From Amia ocellicauda (taxonomy: Eukaryota > Chordata > Actinopteri > Amiiformes > Amiidae): a stretch of 64,000 nucleotides of DNA. The DNA lies in contig NC_089863.1 of NCBI RefSeq assembly GCF_036373705.1, positions 6,423,357-6,487,356 of the forward strand, given 5' to 3'. Below are positions 22,851 through 34,837 of the stretch, piece by piece. Each line of letters starts with the position of its first letter. Positions within the stretch are counted from its first letter, which is position 1. The notes beneath the pieces were generated by a model. It worked only from the letters and a program-made list of their open reading frames with translations. It ran no database searches and was not told where the DNA came from. A program made the translations under genes and the position numbers.

Positions 22851-23209
22851 TAGATAAGACTGTAACCTATTGTGTATCTGAAGATAAAAAATGTCTTCTC
22901 ACAATCCCATCCTTAGATATTTTCACTTCCTGTGAGGGGAGAGCTCTGACTTAACCTGTATTTGTTCTCTTGTAATAAACGTGTTACTACTCCATCGGGG
23001 TGTCCTGAGAATTCATGAAACCACTTCACAATTGTAGGGGGAAAATGGACCTTTAATATTTTTTAAATATTTTCAGGGAGTTGTCTGGCTTTGATTGTGG
23101 GATACTCTATATGTTTGTGCCTAAAAAGTCTGTTTTTACTTTAGTGGATGAAAGAGAAATCAAAATCCTATGGGGTTGCTCAGTATAGTGTATATTATAT
23201 CTCTTTACT

Positions 23210-23904
23210 GTTGGCTGCACTAAACAACTAGTAATATATGATCAAATCATGATTCAAATGTGAAAACATATATAGGAACAGGAAGGAGCAGTACACACAA
23301 AGAATAACCTGTCTGTGGGCCAGAACTGTCACAGAGAGGCACATGTAAAAGAGTGTTTCCATCCCGGTGGGGAGAGAAGGACAGTGGCAAAGTGAAAATG
23401 GCAGTGGAGGGCAGCAGGCTTTTCCACTACAGTGACAATGACGGATCAGTCTATTACAAACCTTCCCTTACCAACTACAACACTAAATAATTTGTGGGTG
23501 GAGAATCAATAAGAGCTCATGCAAATCAGTGGTCATAGAATAAGGAGACGTACATATTGTGTGTATGTTTTATGTCTCCTTATTCTATTACCACTGATTT
23601 GATTGCATAAGCTCTCTATGATTCTCCACCCACAAATTATTTAGTGTCGTAGTTGGTAATAGAAGGTTTGTAATAGACTGATCTGTCTTTGTCATTGTAG
23701 TGGAAAAGCCTGCTGCCCTCCACTGCCATTTTCACTTTGCCACTGTCCTTCTCTCCCCATCGAGACAGAAACACTCTTTTACATGTACCTCTCTGTGACA
23801 GTTCTGGCCCAGAGACAGGTTATTCTTTGTGTGTACTGCTCCTTCCTGTGTCCTATATATTTTTTTTTGTGGGTGGGGACACTGCTATGTTGAGTGCAGC
23901 CAAC
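23210..23904. repeat. 695-bp inverted repeat (long hairpin) with 24-base loop
   Basis: The arm 23,210-23,549 is complementary to 23,574-23,904, with loop 23,550-23,573. The innermost pairing is atagaataaggagac with gtctccttattctat, and the outermost is gttggctgcac with gtgcagccaac. Only scattered mismatches and small indels are visible. It lies 227 bases beyond the stop of the NXF1-like gene, on its downstream side. Confidence 0.9.
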
Positions 23905-24130
23905 TTAACACAATACACACTGCCGAGGGTAACATACGCACAGAGACCCACCGAGGGGCCGGGGGTGCAGTGGGGCTTCCATGGGAATATCAAAGCAGGG
24001 AAAAGGGTTCAAAATATGACATAAAAAAGGTCCATAATAAAAACAATGAGGAGTGAGAGAAGGGGTCTTCATAAAGGGGATCTTCACTGCAGAGATATCA
24101 TTGCATCTGTCTCTCTCTCCATTTCACTCT

Positions 24131-25559
24131 TCACTTGAAAGCCACATCTGGGATCTTCCTTTGAGTCTGAAGAGAAAGAGAGAGAGTGAGCAACAAAGAG
24201 TATGAGAGGAAGAGGGAGAGGGAGAGTGAGTGTAAGAGAGACTGACCTTGAGCTGGGTGAAGATCTGTGAGGCTCTGTTGAAATCCCATGCATTGTCCTG
24301 TAGACACCTGCAACAAGATCTCTACTGTGAACAACACTCAGCACACACAACACACACACTATAGTATATAATCGACACACTGCTGTTAACACACACTATT
24401 GCAAATGTCAATGTGGTGCAGTGGTCAGTGCGGTCAGCTGTGTCAGTGGTCCCTGTCCCACTGTGGTCAGTGTCCAGCAGTACATACTTCTGTGACCACT
24501 CCAGGTTCATGCGGGACCGCGTGGAGAAGATGGACAGCATCTTTTGCTGCTTAGCAGTCAGTCTGGGCACGGAGCTGCTGGGTGGCATGGGGGCCAACGT
24601 GGCGAACGCCCGTCTGATCATCTCCGGCTTCGCATTCCGCACAAACAGCTCATCGTTCACAATACAGAGCCTGAGAGATGGAGAGAGAGAGACCGAGAGC
24701 TCATCATTCACTATACATGGCCTGGAGTGAAGGACAGGGGGATGAGAGGCAGAGGTGAAGAGATGAGTGGAGCTCTTACCCAGAGTTTGCTGCAGGGACT
24801 GTGATGAACGTGCGCGAGAACATGCGCACTGAGTCTCCAGACTTCTCGTTCACTGAGAGAGGGAGAGGAGAGAGAGAGAGAAAGAGTCAGTGCCAGACAC
24901 TGCGGGATAGTAGAGTCCTCCCATCTTCCTTCAAACGGTATAGTCCACTATAGTACAGTCTAGTGCAATTTGCTGTAGTCTAGCTCAGCAGAATACTGTC
25001 CAGCCCCACCCCACTCACCTTCTTTAAACACTCCAGTGACGGTGAAGGACAGTATCTTTTTCTGGAAGAGAGAGAGACACCTGTCAGTCAATCCATCAAT
25101 CACTGAAACACTCCCTCTCTCACACACACTGTGACACCCAGAGAGAGCAAGAGAGACAGACAGACAGAGAGAGACACGCAGACACACATGGGTCAGTGGA
25201 CACTCACAGTGCTGGTGTGGACATCCACCACGAAGGAGCTGGGGTCGTGCTGCGTCTTGGGCAGCTCGTTCAGCAGGGACACCACGCCCTGGCGTGTTTG
25301 CTTCTGCAGATGGAACCACGAGGCTGTAGCAGGAGGGGATGGAGGGACATGTTAGAGGGGCGCACAGGAGTCCACCTCACTGCACACGCCATTGGTACTA
25401 TAGCCACCATTTGCACTATCAATGGCTTGCACTGCAGCAGATCAGCTTGTATTGTACATAACTTGCAACCTGCCATTATGCTGTGTATATTATGTGGAAT
25501 GCTGACATATTCTACTGAATACATTAGTCCTGTGAATTTGGACTGTGTCCATTTTACTG

Positions 25560-25596
<37 letters not shown>

Positions 25597-26634
25597 TATA
25601 CAGCTTGCACTTACTGTAAATACTGTAGATCTATTGTAGTGTATTTTGCTGGATTAGTGTTGTTGATGTTGTGGTGTGTGTGTGTGAGTGTGTGTGTGTG
25701 TGTGTGTGTGTTCAATGCCTGTGCACTTTCTGTGTTCCAGCACAATCACACTCACTGGGGTCTTTCGGTTCTTTGACATTGGAACTGGTCTTGTAACCTT
25801 CCAGACTGCACCTGTACACAGAGCAGGAGAGAGAGGGGTCAGCACTGTCACCCTGACCACAGTGAACTGACTGACAGACACACACAGAGGCACACACACA
25901 TACAGAGTCGCACACACACTCTTGTGGTACCTGTAGGGGTTCTGAGAGCAGAAGGGGTAGCTGAGGGAGAAGGTGGCTGCGTCCTGATATGCCTCGAGGA
26001 GCAGCCATCTGTTCCCCGAGTCGTACACTTTGTAGTACCTGACAGACACACAGACAAACAGATGCATTAACACACTGTAATAGCAGACAGACATATTAAC
26101 ACACTAAAACCAGACTGACAGACACATTGCACTCTAATAGCAGACAAGGAGGACTTTGATATAAAGACAGACACAAATAGCTACACAAACAATATCTGAC
26201 TTAGTCACTCACTCCTGCAGGAAGTGCTGAATCACTCTTTTCACCTTCCTACCCACAGAAGTACTGCCCTGTAGAGAGAGAGGGGCAGAGTGTTAGGCAA
26301 ACCCATCCTCACTCGGGGACATCAGCTGTAATCTTTATAGGGGGCATGGAATCGTGGGGGGCTGTCACTCACCTTGCAGGCCAGGAGTGTTGTTGGGGAG
26401 TCAATCTCAAATGTTATCAGTCTGGGGAGGACATGACCATCCTGACAGAGAGACAGAGATGTTAGTGTGCGTGTGGTTGTATGTGTGTGAGTGTCAGAGA
26501 AAGTGTGTGAGAAGTGCGTGCGAAAGTATATCTTACCAGCCTGAGCAGTTGGGGGAACTTCTTTCTGATGGCGCTGTCAGACAGGGAAACAGAGGAGAGC
26601 AGTGTGACTACAGAACCACAGAGCAACACTCTCT

Positions 26635-26690
<56 letters not shown>

Positions 26691-26710
26691 GCCACAGAGC
26701 AACACTCTCT

Positions 26711-26770
<60 letters not shown>

Positions 26771-29441
26771 GCCACAGAGCAACACACTCTCTCACACACC
26801 TGATGTACGATGGCTGGTCTTTGAAGTTTTCACACATGGGGTTGTGCTCCAGCCACAGCTCCTCCAGCTTGAAACCCTTCACCTTGTCCAGAACCCTCTC
26901 TGACTTCAGCTGGACACGGGGACAGACAGGACAGAGGGGCAGTATGTAGTCAGTGGGCAGGTGTGGACAGGGGCAGCGCGGGGGTGGACAGGTGCAGCTC
27001 ACGGGTGGGACTCTTACCTCGTTGTGGGAGAGGTTGAGGATCTTCAGGTTGGGCACTTTTCTCACCAGCTCAGAGACTTCGTCCAGTTTGTAGAGTCTGT
27101 TGTTGCTGAGGTTCAGAGAGAGGAGCTGAGGGGAGGGGAGAGAGAAGGAATATTAATATGCCCCATCCTTGTAAGCTGAGGATGACTACTTCTCGAGTAA
27201 AGGAAACACCCACCCCACCCCACAAACCGCCGTGTCCCCAGTGCAGGCTGGTTGCTATGGCTTACCTCAGGGATGTTCTCCTCGATGATGTCATTGACGT
27301 CCTGCATGCCGCACGTCCTGTTCAGAATCACCTCGATATTCCGAGACGCCAGGTCTGAGAGACAGGGGTGGATTAGAAGGGTGACTGTGAGAGTAACACA
27401 GTGTGAGAGATTGAGAGTGTCAGAGTGAGAGAGTGGGCAGTGACAGCGTGTGCTTACCTGGGTCAGTGCGAATGCTGCTGAGGTCCAGAGCTTGCGGAGA
27501 AGCATCAAAACGCTTACTCATACATTGCTGGAGAGAGAGAGAGAGAGAGAGAGAGTCAATTGGTCAATGGTGGCTATTTGATGACCTGCGTCAGGAGCAG
27601 TCGCGCATCTACTGTGATATTGCGCTGTATGCTTTAGTGTACGTCCATCCGTCTGTCTGACCTTCAGTTGCTCCAGGTCCTCCGGCTTCAGTCTGTGCAG
27701 CACGCTGGGGGGCGGGGGGCTGCGGTTCATGACGATGTACACCTGCGGGGAGGCGGAGCGACAGAGCGGTCACACCCCTGAGCCGATTAACCCTTAGGAT
27801 TAACCCAGAGACCAACAGACAGAGAGACAGACAGAGAGACAGACAGAGAGAGCTCTGCTCACCTTGTGTCCCTCAGTGGCAGTGATTTTGCCGGACACTT
27901 TGCACAGCGCGTTGGCTGTGGAGGCGTCATCCACGTAGAACACCACCCTATTACCCTTGTAGTGATACTGGAGAGAGGGAGGGAGGGAGGGAGAGAGGTC
28001 AGTACACAGTCCCACACACAGAGAACAGCTGTATTCATCGCTTTAAAGCCGCCTCCTCCTCTGTCACATGGTGCAGATGTCGGTTTCTGTCACCGTGACT
28101 CGCTGTGCTGTCCTGGGTCACAGACATAAACACAGGCTGAGAGAGCAGGACTCACCTGTACTGGGATGAAAGGCACGGTGCACAGGCCCCGCAGGGCGGT
28201 CAGCAGCAACGACTTGTCGTACTTCTCCCTGCAGAGGATCTGGAACCGGAGAGAGCAGCACAGTCAGCGCACAGCAACACACACACACACAGTCACCCAC
28301 ACACAGTGTCACTCACACAGCCACACAATAACTTACACTGCTCTGCTCTACTCACCGTCACTTTGAACCAGCTGCCTCCCCGGTCACGGTCGCAGTGATT
28401 CCTAATGAGAGGAGAGAGAGATGGTCACACAAGTCCCACAGTGGAGCCACAGCAGGTTACAGTCACTCACAATCTCCTCAGGGGGTTGCTGCTGTACTCC
28501 TTCAGCCTGGCCCTGCGCATAGGGCCTCCTGCGTCCAACAGGTCTCGCTGACAGCCATTGTTCAAGTACACTGGAGGGAGAGAGAGGATGAATCAGAATA
28601 ATGTGAAATAAAGGTGCTTTCAATATCTGCCATATACATAACAGCAGCCTTGGAATAACACTGCAGCCCTGTATTTCTATCATTCCTGCCATGTGTGATA
28701 ATTGGGACCAATTGTATCTTATATCCCTAAATATGTTTCACAGCCACCAGCTTCACACAGACTCTAAGTGTCCTCATTATTATAATTATTAATAATTATA
28801 ATATTGTAGGTTAGTTCCTTCATCAGCTAAATATTATTCATTTCTTGGCAGACAATTTACCGTTTAAACAAACATCACCAAAGTGCAAATCAATACAAAT
28901 TCCAATTCAAGCAAAACTGCCCCCTCAGAGTAAAACCCTGATCGATCTGATTTGCACAAACAAGCCAGAAAGTGACAAAAACATATCATTTATGAACCGG
29001 TTTGTCTGACCATAACATGATCCTGATTGTTAGAAAATGTATGAAAACTGTTTCCCCAATTTATTCTATAATGAACATGAACTGGGGAATGCAGGTATTC
29101 CTAAGAATGAAATGCAATTATTTAAATCAAACTAGAGAATATTGATTAACTTAGCTTAATAAAGAAATCCAATGCAATCAATGAAATGTTTCTCTACCAT
29201 AATCAAATAAGGATATTTGTCAGTTATGCTTATTTTATAGTTAAGATTGAGACAGATGAGATAAAGGAGCTTAATGATTTTTATTTTTTAGGTATCACAT
29301 TGGATTCTCAATTGAAATTTGATAAACATGTTAAGACACTTGGCAAAACCATGAAGGCAAATTTAAATTGTTTCCGAATGTTAATATATTATATCCCTCT
29401 TAATGCAGCTCAGTTGTTTATGCTTGCCATGGTATTCTCAC

Positions 29442-29478
<37 letters not shown>

Positions 29479-30106
29479 TTTTTTTTTTTTTTTTTTTCTT
29501 TCTTGGCAGACACCCTTACAAGGCAACTTACAACATAAGTGCAATACAATTTATCTTATTTCATTACAGTATGGATCCAAGGATCCCAGGCAACAATTTA
29601 ACCTTTGGCATTATTATATTAAACATTAGTATTTAGTAAACATATATTGTGCCAACTTGTTTTAAAACTGAGTAGTGATGGAGTTGCCACACGAATCTTG
29701 GTGAAGGGCAATTGCAGAGTGGCACAACATAAAAATTTTGGTCAATCATCTTTCTCTATGAAGGCACACATCTGTGGAATACTTTACCAACTGAAATGAA
29801 AATACAAACAGAATTCAAGGATTTTACCACAAATGTTAAATGATGGATTAATCATTGATCCATATGGATATATGTACATATAAAATATGCATATGTATGT
29901 GCATATGTGCGTGAGATATGATCAGTAAACATGGCTAATGTGACCACACGGTTAGCAATGATAACAGTTGTTTTGTAAGCAAATGCGCTTGTGTTTCAAA
30001 ATACTTTTACTGTCTTTCTTAGTATTCAAAATCTCTGTAAAGACTCACATTCGGCTCGGCAGTGCCTCTGGCAGTCGGCATCAGTCATTGCAATCCAGCG
30101 CGACAT
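24131..30106 (-). CDS. nxf1-like: NXF1-like nuclear mRNA export receptor, 21 exons
   Basis: Exons in transcript order: 30106-30049, 28570-28471, 28401-28356, 28239-28156, 27967-27863, 27742-27662, 27527-27458, 27354-27266, 27125-27018, 26909-26800, 26573-26537, 26441-26373, 26268-26213, 26038-25931, 25811-25756, 25323-25208, 25061-25019, 24852-24780, 24670-24488, 24307-24247, 24166-24131. All have GT/AG sites. The total is 1689 bases, exactly 563 codons. Regions: RNA-recognition fold about 62-145 ([25 protein letters not shown]); leucine-rich repeats 150-310 ([25 protein letters not shown]); NTF2-like 325-495 ([42 protein letters not shown]); UBA 505-562 ([17 protein letters not shown]) ending IPDVAFK. 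The family carries mRNPs through nuclear pores with NXT1. The N-terminus is about 55 residues shorter than that of mammalian NXF1. Divergence suggests an NXF1 paralogue. Confidence 0.93.
24160..28010. repeat. CA/GT and GA microsatellites in introns of the NXF1-like gene
   Basis: (CA)n at 25,561-25,593, (GT)n at 25,675-25,710, a paired CA-rich tandem block at 26,630-26,790 (two copies of a roughly 70-base 'gagcaacactctctcacaca' unit) and (GA)n at 27,531-27,554. Open frames across them are artefacts. Confidence 0.9.
28915..29850 (+). mobile_element. LINE fragment (L2/Rex-like reverse transcriptase) inside intron 1 of the NXF1-like gene, split by a SINE
   Basis: On the plus strand, 28,930-29,060 gives degenerate [14 protein letters not shown]. 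The frame at 29,240-29,430 gives [18 protein letters not shown] and [11 protein letters not shown]. The stretch 29,690-29,845 gives the C-terminal [10 protein letters not shown] region. The element lies antisense to the host gene and is interrupted at 29,441-29,640. Numerous stops. Confidence 0.7.
29441..29610 (-). repeat. SINE, reverse orientation, with (ATT)n/poly-T tail
   Basis: An ATT microsatellite (29,443-29,478) and T-tract (29,479-29,498) are followed by the reversed SINE core 'cttggcagacacccttac', matching the 3' end of the repeat at 17,325-17,540. It is inserted in the LINE frame right after the MVFSHL codons. Confidence 0.75.
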
Positions 30107-30220
30107 GTTTGCAGCTCGTCGGTCGGTCTGTTCTGTGCGCAGAATCAGATCTGCAGCCTCGGCGGCCCGGGTTGCTAGGTTACCGCACACAAGCGTCTTC
30201 CTTCATTATGACGTCATTGA
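30107..30220 (-). promoter_or_regulatory. Probable promoter of the NXF1-like gene
   Basis: Directly upstream of the start codon (30,106), this segment is richer in G+C and CpG than its surroundings. It contains a perfect CRE palindrome TGACGTCA (30,209-30,216) and an X-box/RFX-like GTTGCTAGGTTAC (30,171-30,183). No TATA box is obvious. The assignment rests on position and motifs only. Confidence 0.5.
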
Positions 30221-32160
30221 GCTAAATAACTTCATCCTCTCCTGTTTTACTGTACTGTGTCTAAAGACAGGGTGACCAGATTTTCAAAAGTACAAGCCAG
30301 GACATTTTGAAAAAATATGTATAAAACATATTACAGCACTTAGACGTATGGTATTGTTAAAAAATACATAAAATAAATATTACTTCCCAGATGTCTGCTG
30401 CTGTTTCATCAAGTTGCCTTGGCATGGCATTTGCAACAATAACAAATGTGTGTGACTTCTCCCTGCATCATGATCCCGATTATAGTTATTCACAATCATT
30501 GAAATTGGTTTGGTGGACACAATATCCCAAACCATTAGTTTAGGTTCCAAAAGAAAGACTATTTCAACAAAAGTATAAGCACACTGGTTTTCACACAAAT
30601 TTCAGATTCATGAAACTGTTTTTTCTAACCCCCAACACACAGTTCTCTACATAAAGCACAACCTTCATCAGTGACACCTAAGAACAGAAGAAAGTTTACA
30701 AACGAGAGGAGGCCATTCCACCCATCGTGCTCGTTTGGAGTCCATTAATAACTAAGTGATCCAAGGACCTCATGTGTTCATGTAGAAAGCACCGCCATTC
30801 AATATACCAAACTCCGATCACTAAAACTCAACACTATTAACACACTGTCCTCCAGGTGCAAACACTATTAAACTTACATTTCCAATCAGCAATCAGAACT
30901 TTGGCATGGATGAAAGGCCCGCAGACTCCACAGAGACTCCATAATAAAATAAAATCAAACAAGTATTCAGAGCTATTTAAATGCATTTTCACAGTAATAA
31001 TACATTAATTAACAGGTCGATTTCCTAATTATTGAATGTGTTTCGGTGAGCTCCCCTGTGTTTTGCAGCATCACTCTCTGTGCAGCTGTCAGCCACCATG
31101 GGTCCTCCAGCAACATGCCATCCTTGGCCCATATCACACAGGCCACCTACTCATATTCCTTGATGGTCCACTGCATGCTCTGCTCCAACAGGAGCAAAGG
31201 GAGCCAGGGGTGTTTCTCTGCTTTTCAACATGTCCTCTGTTTGTTGTTCTTAGGAAGCTGGTTGCTGGGTGTCCTGCTCTCTGACACTGATTTTATTTTC
31301 AGGGTAAAGCACTGTAAGAATAAGACGCACACAGTGCAGCTGGAAAACTTCCTCCTGGGTCAAGCCAAGCTGGCCATCCAGTCACCATACCAGTCATGAC
31401 AGCAACAGGGTAGAAGTCCTTCAGTGTGTTAAAACTGTTCAAAACATGTGACAGAAAAAACACTTTATGGGCTCACCTGTACATACATAAGGACTCACAC
31501 TAATGTATGGAGATGTGACTGATGAATTTGGGCATCACGACAGGAGACTTGCATTCATAGAAACTGATACATCAGCGTTGGAAACAGCTTATTTCCAATG
31601 AAGACGCACATTTATAGCAGGTGCATAAATCGCAAGTTGCACATCCTCCCCTGTTTCAATTCTCCACTGAAATAGATGATTTGGATGACAAGCACCAGAA
31701 ACCACATCTTTTGTTTGCGTAATGTCGGCTGACGTGATCTGTCCCCGGATGTGTCCCATATGATGTGTGGTTGTGAAGCAAAGATGTGTTTGAGTCAAAA
31801 TAGATATGATTTTCGATAATAAGTAGCTCATATTCCTTGTGTCTTATATTCATCCAAAGTTAGAGATTTTAAAGCTGCACAAGGACTTTATGTGTTCGAT
31901 ACACACAGAATCACTGCACTATTAACTCGCTGTTTAGCCTGCAATTAACCCTAGACATGTCAGATAAAGTCAAAACTATTTAAACAATATAAAGCATAAA
32001 CAGTATAATACAGAAGTGCGCTGTAATGTAGGTATACAGTATTACTGCAGTTCTTACACTAACGTGTTGGTGAGAAAAGTATGAATCCGATATTGTAGCA
32101 GCAAAGACAGTGCCGCTCGGGCTGATGTGGGTGAGGCTGTCATTATCCATAACAGCCATA
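30221..32160. other. Intergenic; short LINE tail and unassigned open frame
   Basis: It contains a CR1-like LINE 3'-tail scrap at 30,680-30,770 (aagaacagaagaaagtttac, then tttggagtccattaataac). A 117-codon plus-strand frame (31,046-31,399) has an acceptor-like 'ttttattttcag' at 31,290-31,301 and a plausible C-terminal peptide (VQLENFLLGQAKLAIQS, ending PYQS). I do not recognise that peptide and cannot call it a gene. Nothing else is supported. Confidence 0.35.
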
Positions 32161-32169
32161 TATCCATTT

Positions 32170-32173
<4 letters not shown>

Positions 32174-32204
<31 letters not shown>
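32174..32204. repeat. (AT)n microsatellite
   Basis: About 15 AT units followed by a T tract are read directly. Confidence 0.95.
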
Positions 32205-32213
<9 letters not shown>

Positions 32214-32934
32214 TTTCCAATGGCAGCTCAACTCGCTGATTTCCAGAAGCCATTTTCCTGTCACGCTTTACGCACAACTCACGTAATACGTCCGAGCCAG
32301 GTGTGCGAGTAAACGCTCAGTGCGCATGTGTGGCATCGGATGTGCGCAGAGAGAGTGAGTGTCTCAGTGGATGAGCTAGTGAGCAGCACAGTATTGCAGT
32401 GTGTAGTAGGCCTATATATCGGTTCAGTGTATGGTATAAACTACCGGTCAAGTTTAATTTGTTTTGCTTTATTATTTAAAAATAACTTACAATAGTTATC
32501 CAAAGACAATAGCAGACCAAATCTGGAACCATTTATATTAAGGTTCCATGAATTAAGAAAATTGCATTTTTTCTCATAAATGATTCAAAATTAGTGAACT
32601 AATTAGCAGACATTTTAAAAGGGTTGAATGTTGTATTACAGTGACAAGATTTAATGTGTGTAGCTGCTTAATCACACTGTTTGTCTACAAACTTCCTTAA
32701 GTAAATCTTATATATTGTAGTGCCTTCTCCCTGCCAAATGGCACTTTGCTGAGAAGGGGAGCTGCTCTGGCATTAGCATAAGCGGACAGAGGCATGCTGG
32801 GAGCAGCCCTTCAAAGGGAAACAGACCCTAGTGGTATGGGTTGGACTTGGGGGTTCGCCGACTTGTAAATGATTGTGTGGATGCTATTACTTGTCTGAGT
32901 TGTCCTGTGAGTCCCCTCTGAGTCCCCTCTGGTG

Positions 32935-32953
32935 TGCAGTGTGCAGTGTGCAG

Positions 32954-33001
<48 letters not shown>
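32935..33001. repeat. GTGCA/(GT)n microsatellite
   Basis: Four GTGTGCA units run into about 20 GT units. Confidence 0.95.
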
Positions 33002-33002
<1 letters not shown>

Positions 33003-33254
33003 TCTCTCACCCTGGATTTGTCAGAAGGAGCCTGGTATATTCCCCCAGCCCGTGTCTCTCTCAGTGTACAGTTCTACATGTTCTTGAAAGAGCTAGTTGA
33101 GCAGACATGGCAATAAATTAGTTTTTTGGTTCCTAAGTCAATGTTTTTTGCTTTGAACTTGTTCTGCGGAGTATGTGCTACAATATGTATAATTGCTTTC
33201 ACTCGTCACACACTTAGCTTTTACAGTCCAAAATGCAAGACCTCATTTATTGTA

Positions 33255-34837
33255 CAGTGAGGGAAAAAAGTATTTGATCCCCTGCTGATTTTGTACGTTT
33301 GCCCACTGACAAAGAAATGATCAGTCTATAATTTTAATGGTAGGTGTATTTTAACAGTGAGAGACAGAATAACAACAAAAAAATCCAGAAAAACGCATTT
33401 CAAAAAAGTTATAAATTGATTTGCATGTTAATGAAGGAAATAAGTATTTGATCCCCTATCAATCAGCAAGATTTCTGGCTCCCAGGTGTCTTTTATACAG
33501 GTAACGAGCTGAGATTAGGAGCACTCTCTTAAAGGGAGAAAATCTCAGCTTGTTACCTGTATAAAAGACACCTGTCCACAGAAGCAATGAATCAATCAGA
33601 TTCCAAACTCTCCACCATGGCCAAGACCAAAGAGCTGTCCAAGGATGTCAGGGACAAGATTGTAGACCTACACAAGGCTGGAATGGGCTACAAGACCATC
33701 GCCAAGCAGCTTGGTGAGAAGGTGACAACAGTTGGTGCGATTATTCGCAAATGGAAGAAACACAAAATAACTGTCAGTCTCCCTCGGTCTGGGGCTCCAT
33801 TCGAGATCTCACCTCGTGGAGTTTCAATGATCATGAGAACGGTGAGGAATCAGCCCAGAACTACACGGGAGGATCTTGTTAATGATCTCAAGGCAGCTGG
33901 GACCATAGTCACCAAGAAAACAATTGGTAACACACTACGCCGTGAAGGACTGAAATCCTGCAGCGCCCGCAAGGTCCCCCTGCTCAAGAAAGCACATGTA
34001 CAGGCCCGTCTGAAGTTTGCCAATGAACATCTGAATGATTCAGAGGAGAACTGGGTGAAAGTGTTGTGGACAGATGAGACCAAAATCGAGCTCTTTGGCA
34101 TCAACTCAACTCGCCGTGTTTGGAGGAGGAGGAATGACCCCAAGAACACCATCCCCACCGTCAAACACGGAGGTGGAAACATTATGCTTTGGGGGTGTTT
34201 TTCTGCTAAGGGGACAGGACAACTGCACCACATCAAAGGGACGATGGACGGGGTCATGTACCGTCAAATCTTGGGTGAGAACCTCCTTCCCTCAGCCAGG
34301 GCATTGAAAATGGGTCGTGGATGGGTATTCCAGCATGACAATGACCCAAAACACACAGCCAAGGCAACAAAGGAGTGGCTCAAGAAGAAGCACATTAAGG
34401 TCCTGGAGTGGCCTAGCCAGTCTCCAGACCTTAATCCCATAGAAAATCTGTGGAGGGAGCTGAAGGTTCGAGTTGCCAAGCGTCAGCCTCGAAACCTTAA
34501 TGACTTGGAGAGGATCTGCAAAGAGGAGTGGGACAAAATCCCTCCTGAGATGTGTGCAAACCTGGTGGCCAACTACAAGAAACGTCTGACCTCTGTGATT
34601 GTCAACAAGGGTTTTACCACGAAGTACTAAGTCGAAGGGGTCAAATACTTATTTCCCTCATTAACATGCAAATCAATTTATAACTTTTTTGAAATGCGTT
34701 TTTCTGGATTTTGTTGTTGTTATTCTGTCTCTCACTGTTAAAATACACCTACCATTAAAATTATAGACTGATAATTTCTTTGTCAGTGGGCAAACGTACA
34801 AAATCAGCAGGGGATCAAATACTTTTTTCCCTCACTG
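33255..34837 (+). mobile_element. Full-length Tc1-like transposon with TA target duplication
   Basis: Termini are CAGTGAGGGAAAAAAGTATT and its inverse. Inverted repeats of roughly 200 bases are flanked by TA (33,253-33,254 and 34,838-34,839). Between the left inverted repeat and the ORF lies a second, internal hairpin: 33,484-33,518 pairs with 33,543-33,573 (caggtgtcttttatacaggtaac). The element encodes an uninterrupted transposase and looks structurally intact. Confidence 0.93.
33617..34630 (+). CDS. Tc1-like DD34E transposase, intact
   Basis: The preferred start is the ATG at 33,617 ([10 protein letters not shown]), which has an optimal CCACCATGG context and matches the usual family N-terminus. 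An in-frame ATG 30 bases earlier exists. This gives 337 residues, normal for the family (about 340). The N-terminal half has two helix-turn-helix DNA-binding parts ([32 protein letters not shown]) with a basic hinge. The catalytic DDE triad is present: [12 protein letters not shown] (D), [18 protein letters not shown] (D) and [15 protein letters not shown] (E). It cuts and pastes the element at TA sites. No stop or frameshift is seen, in contrast to the sister copy at 19.7 kb. Confidence 0.93.
   Translation: MAKTKELSKDVRDKIVDLHKAGMGYKTIAKQLGEKVTTVGAIIRKWKKHKITVSLPRSGAPFEISPRGVSMIMRTVRNQPRTTREDLVNDLKAAGTIVTKKTIGNTLRREGLKSCSARKVPLLKKAHVQARLKFANEHLNDSEENWVKVLWTDETKIELFGINSTRRVWRRRNDPKNTIPTVKHGGGNIMLWGCFSAKGTGQLHHIKGTMDGVMYRQILGENLLPSARALKMGRGWVFQHDNDPKHTAKATKEWLKKKHIKVLEWPSQSPDLNPIENLWRELKVRVAKRQPRNLNDLERICKEEWDKIPPEMCANLVANYKKRLTSVIVNKGFTTKY

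Noticed and set aside
25270..26903. Open frames rich in Val-Cys or His-Thr within the NXF1-like gene
   Set aside because: Products of CA/GT microsatellites in introns. The true exons here are short and lie on the minus strand.
31046..31399. 117-codon frame with a tidy C-terminal peptide
   Set aside because: The first two-thirds contain intron-like sequence and no product was recognised. Kept only as an unassigned frame.
33255..34837. Repeated 'gtatttgatcccct' motifs as a possible regulatory array
   Set aside because: They are the internal and external repeats of the Tc1-like element ends.
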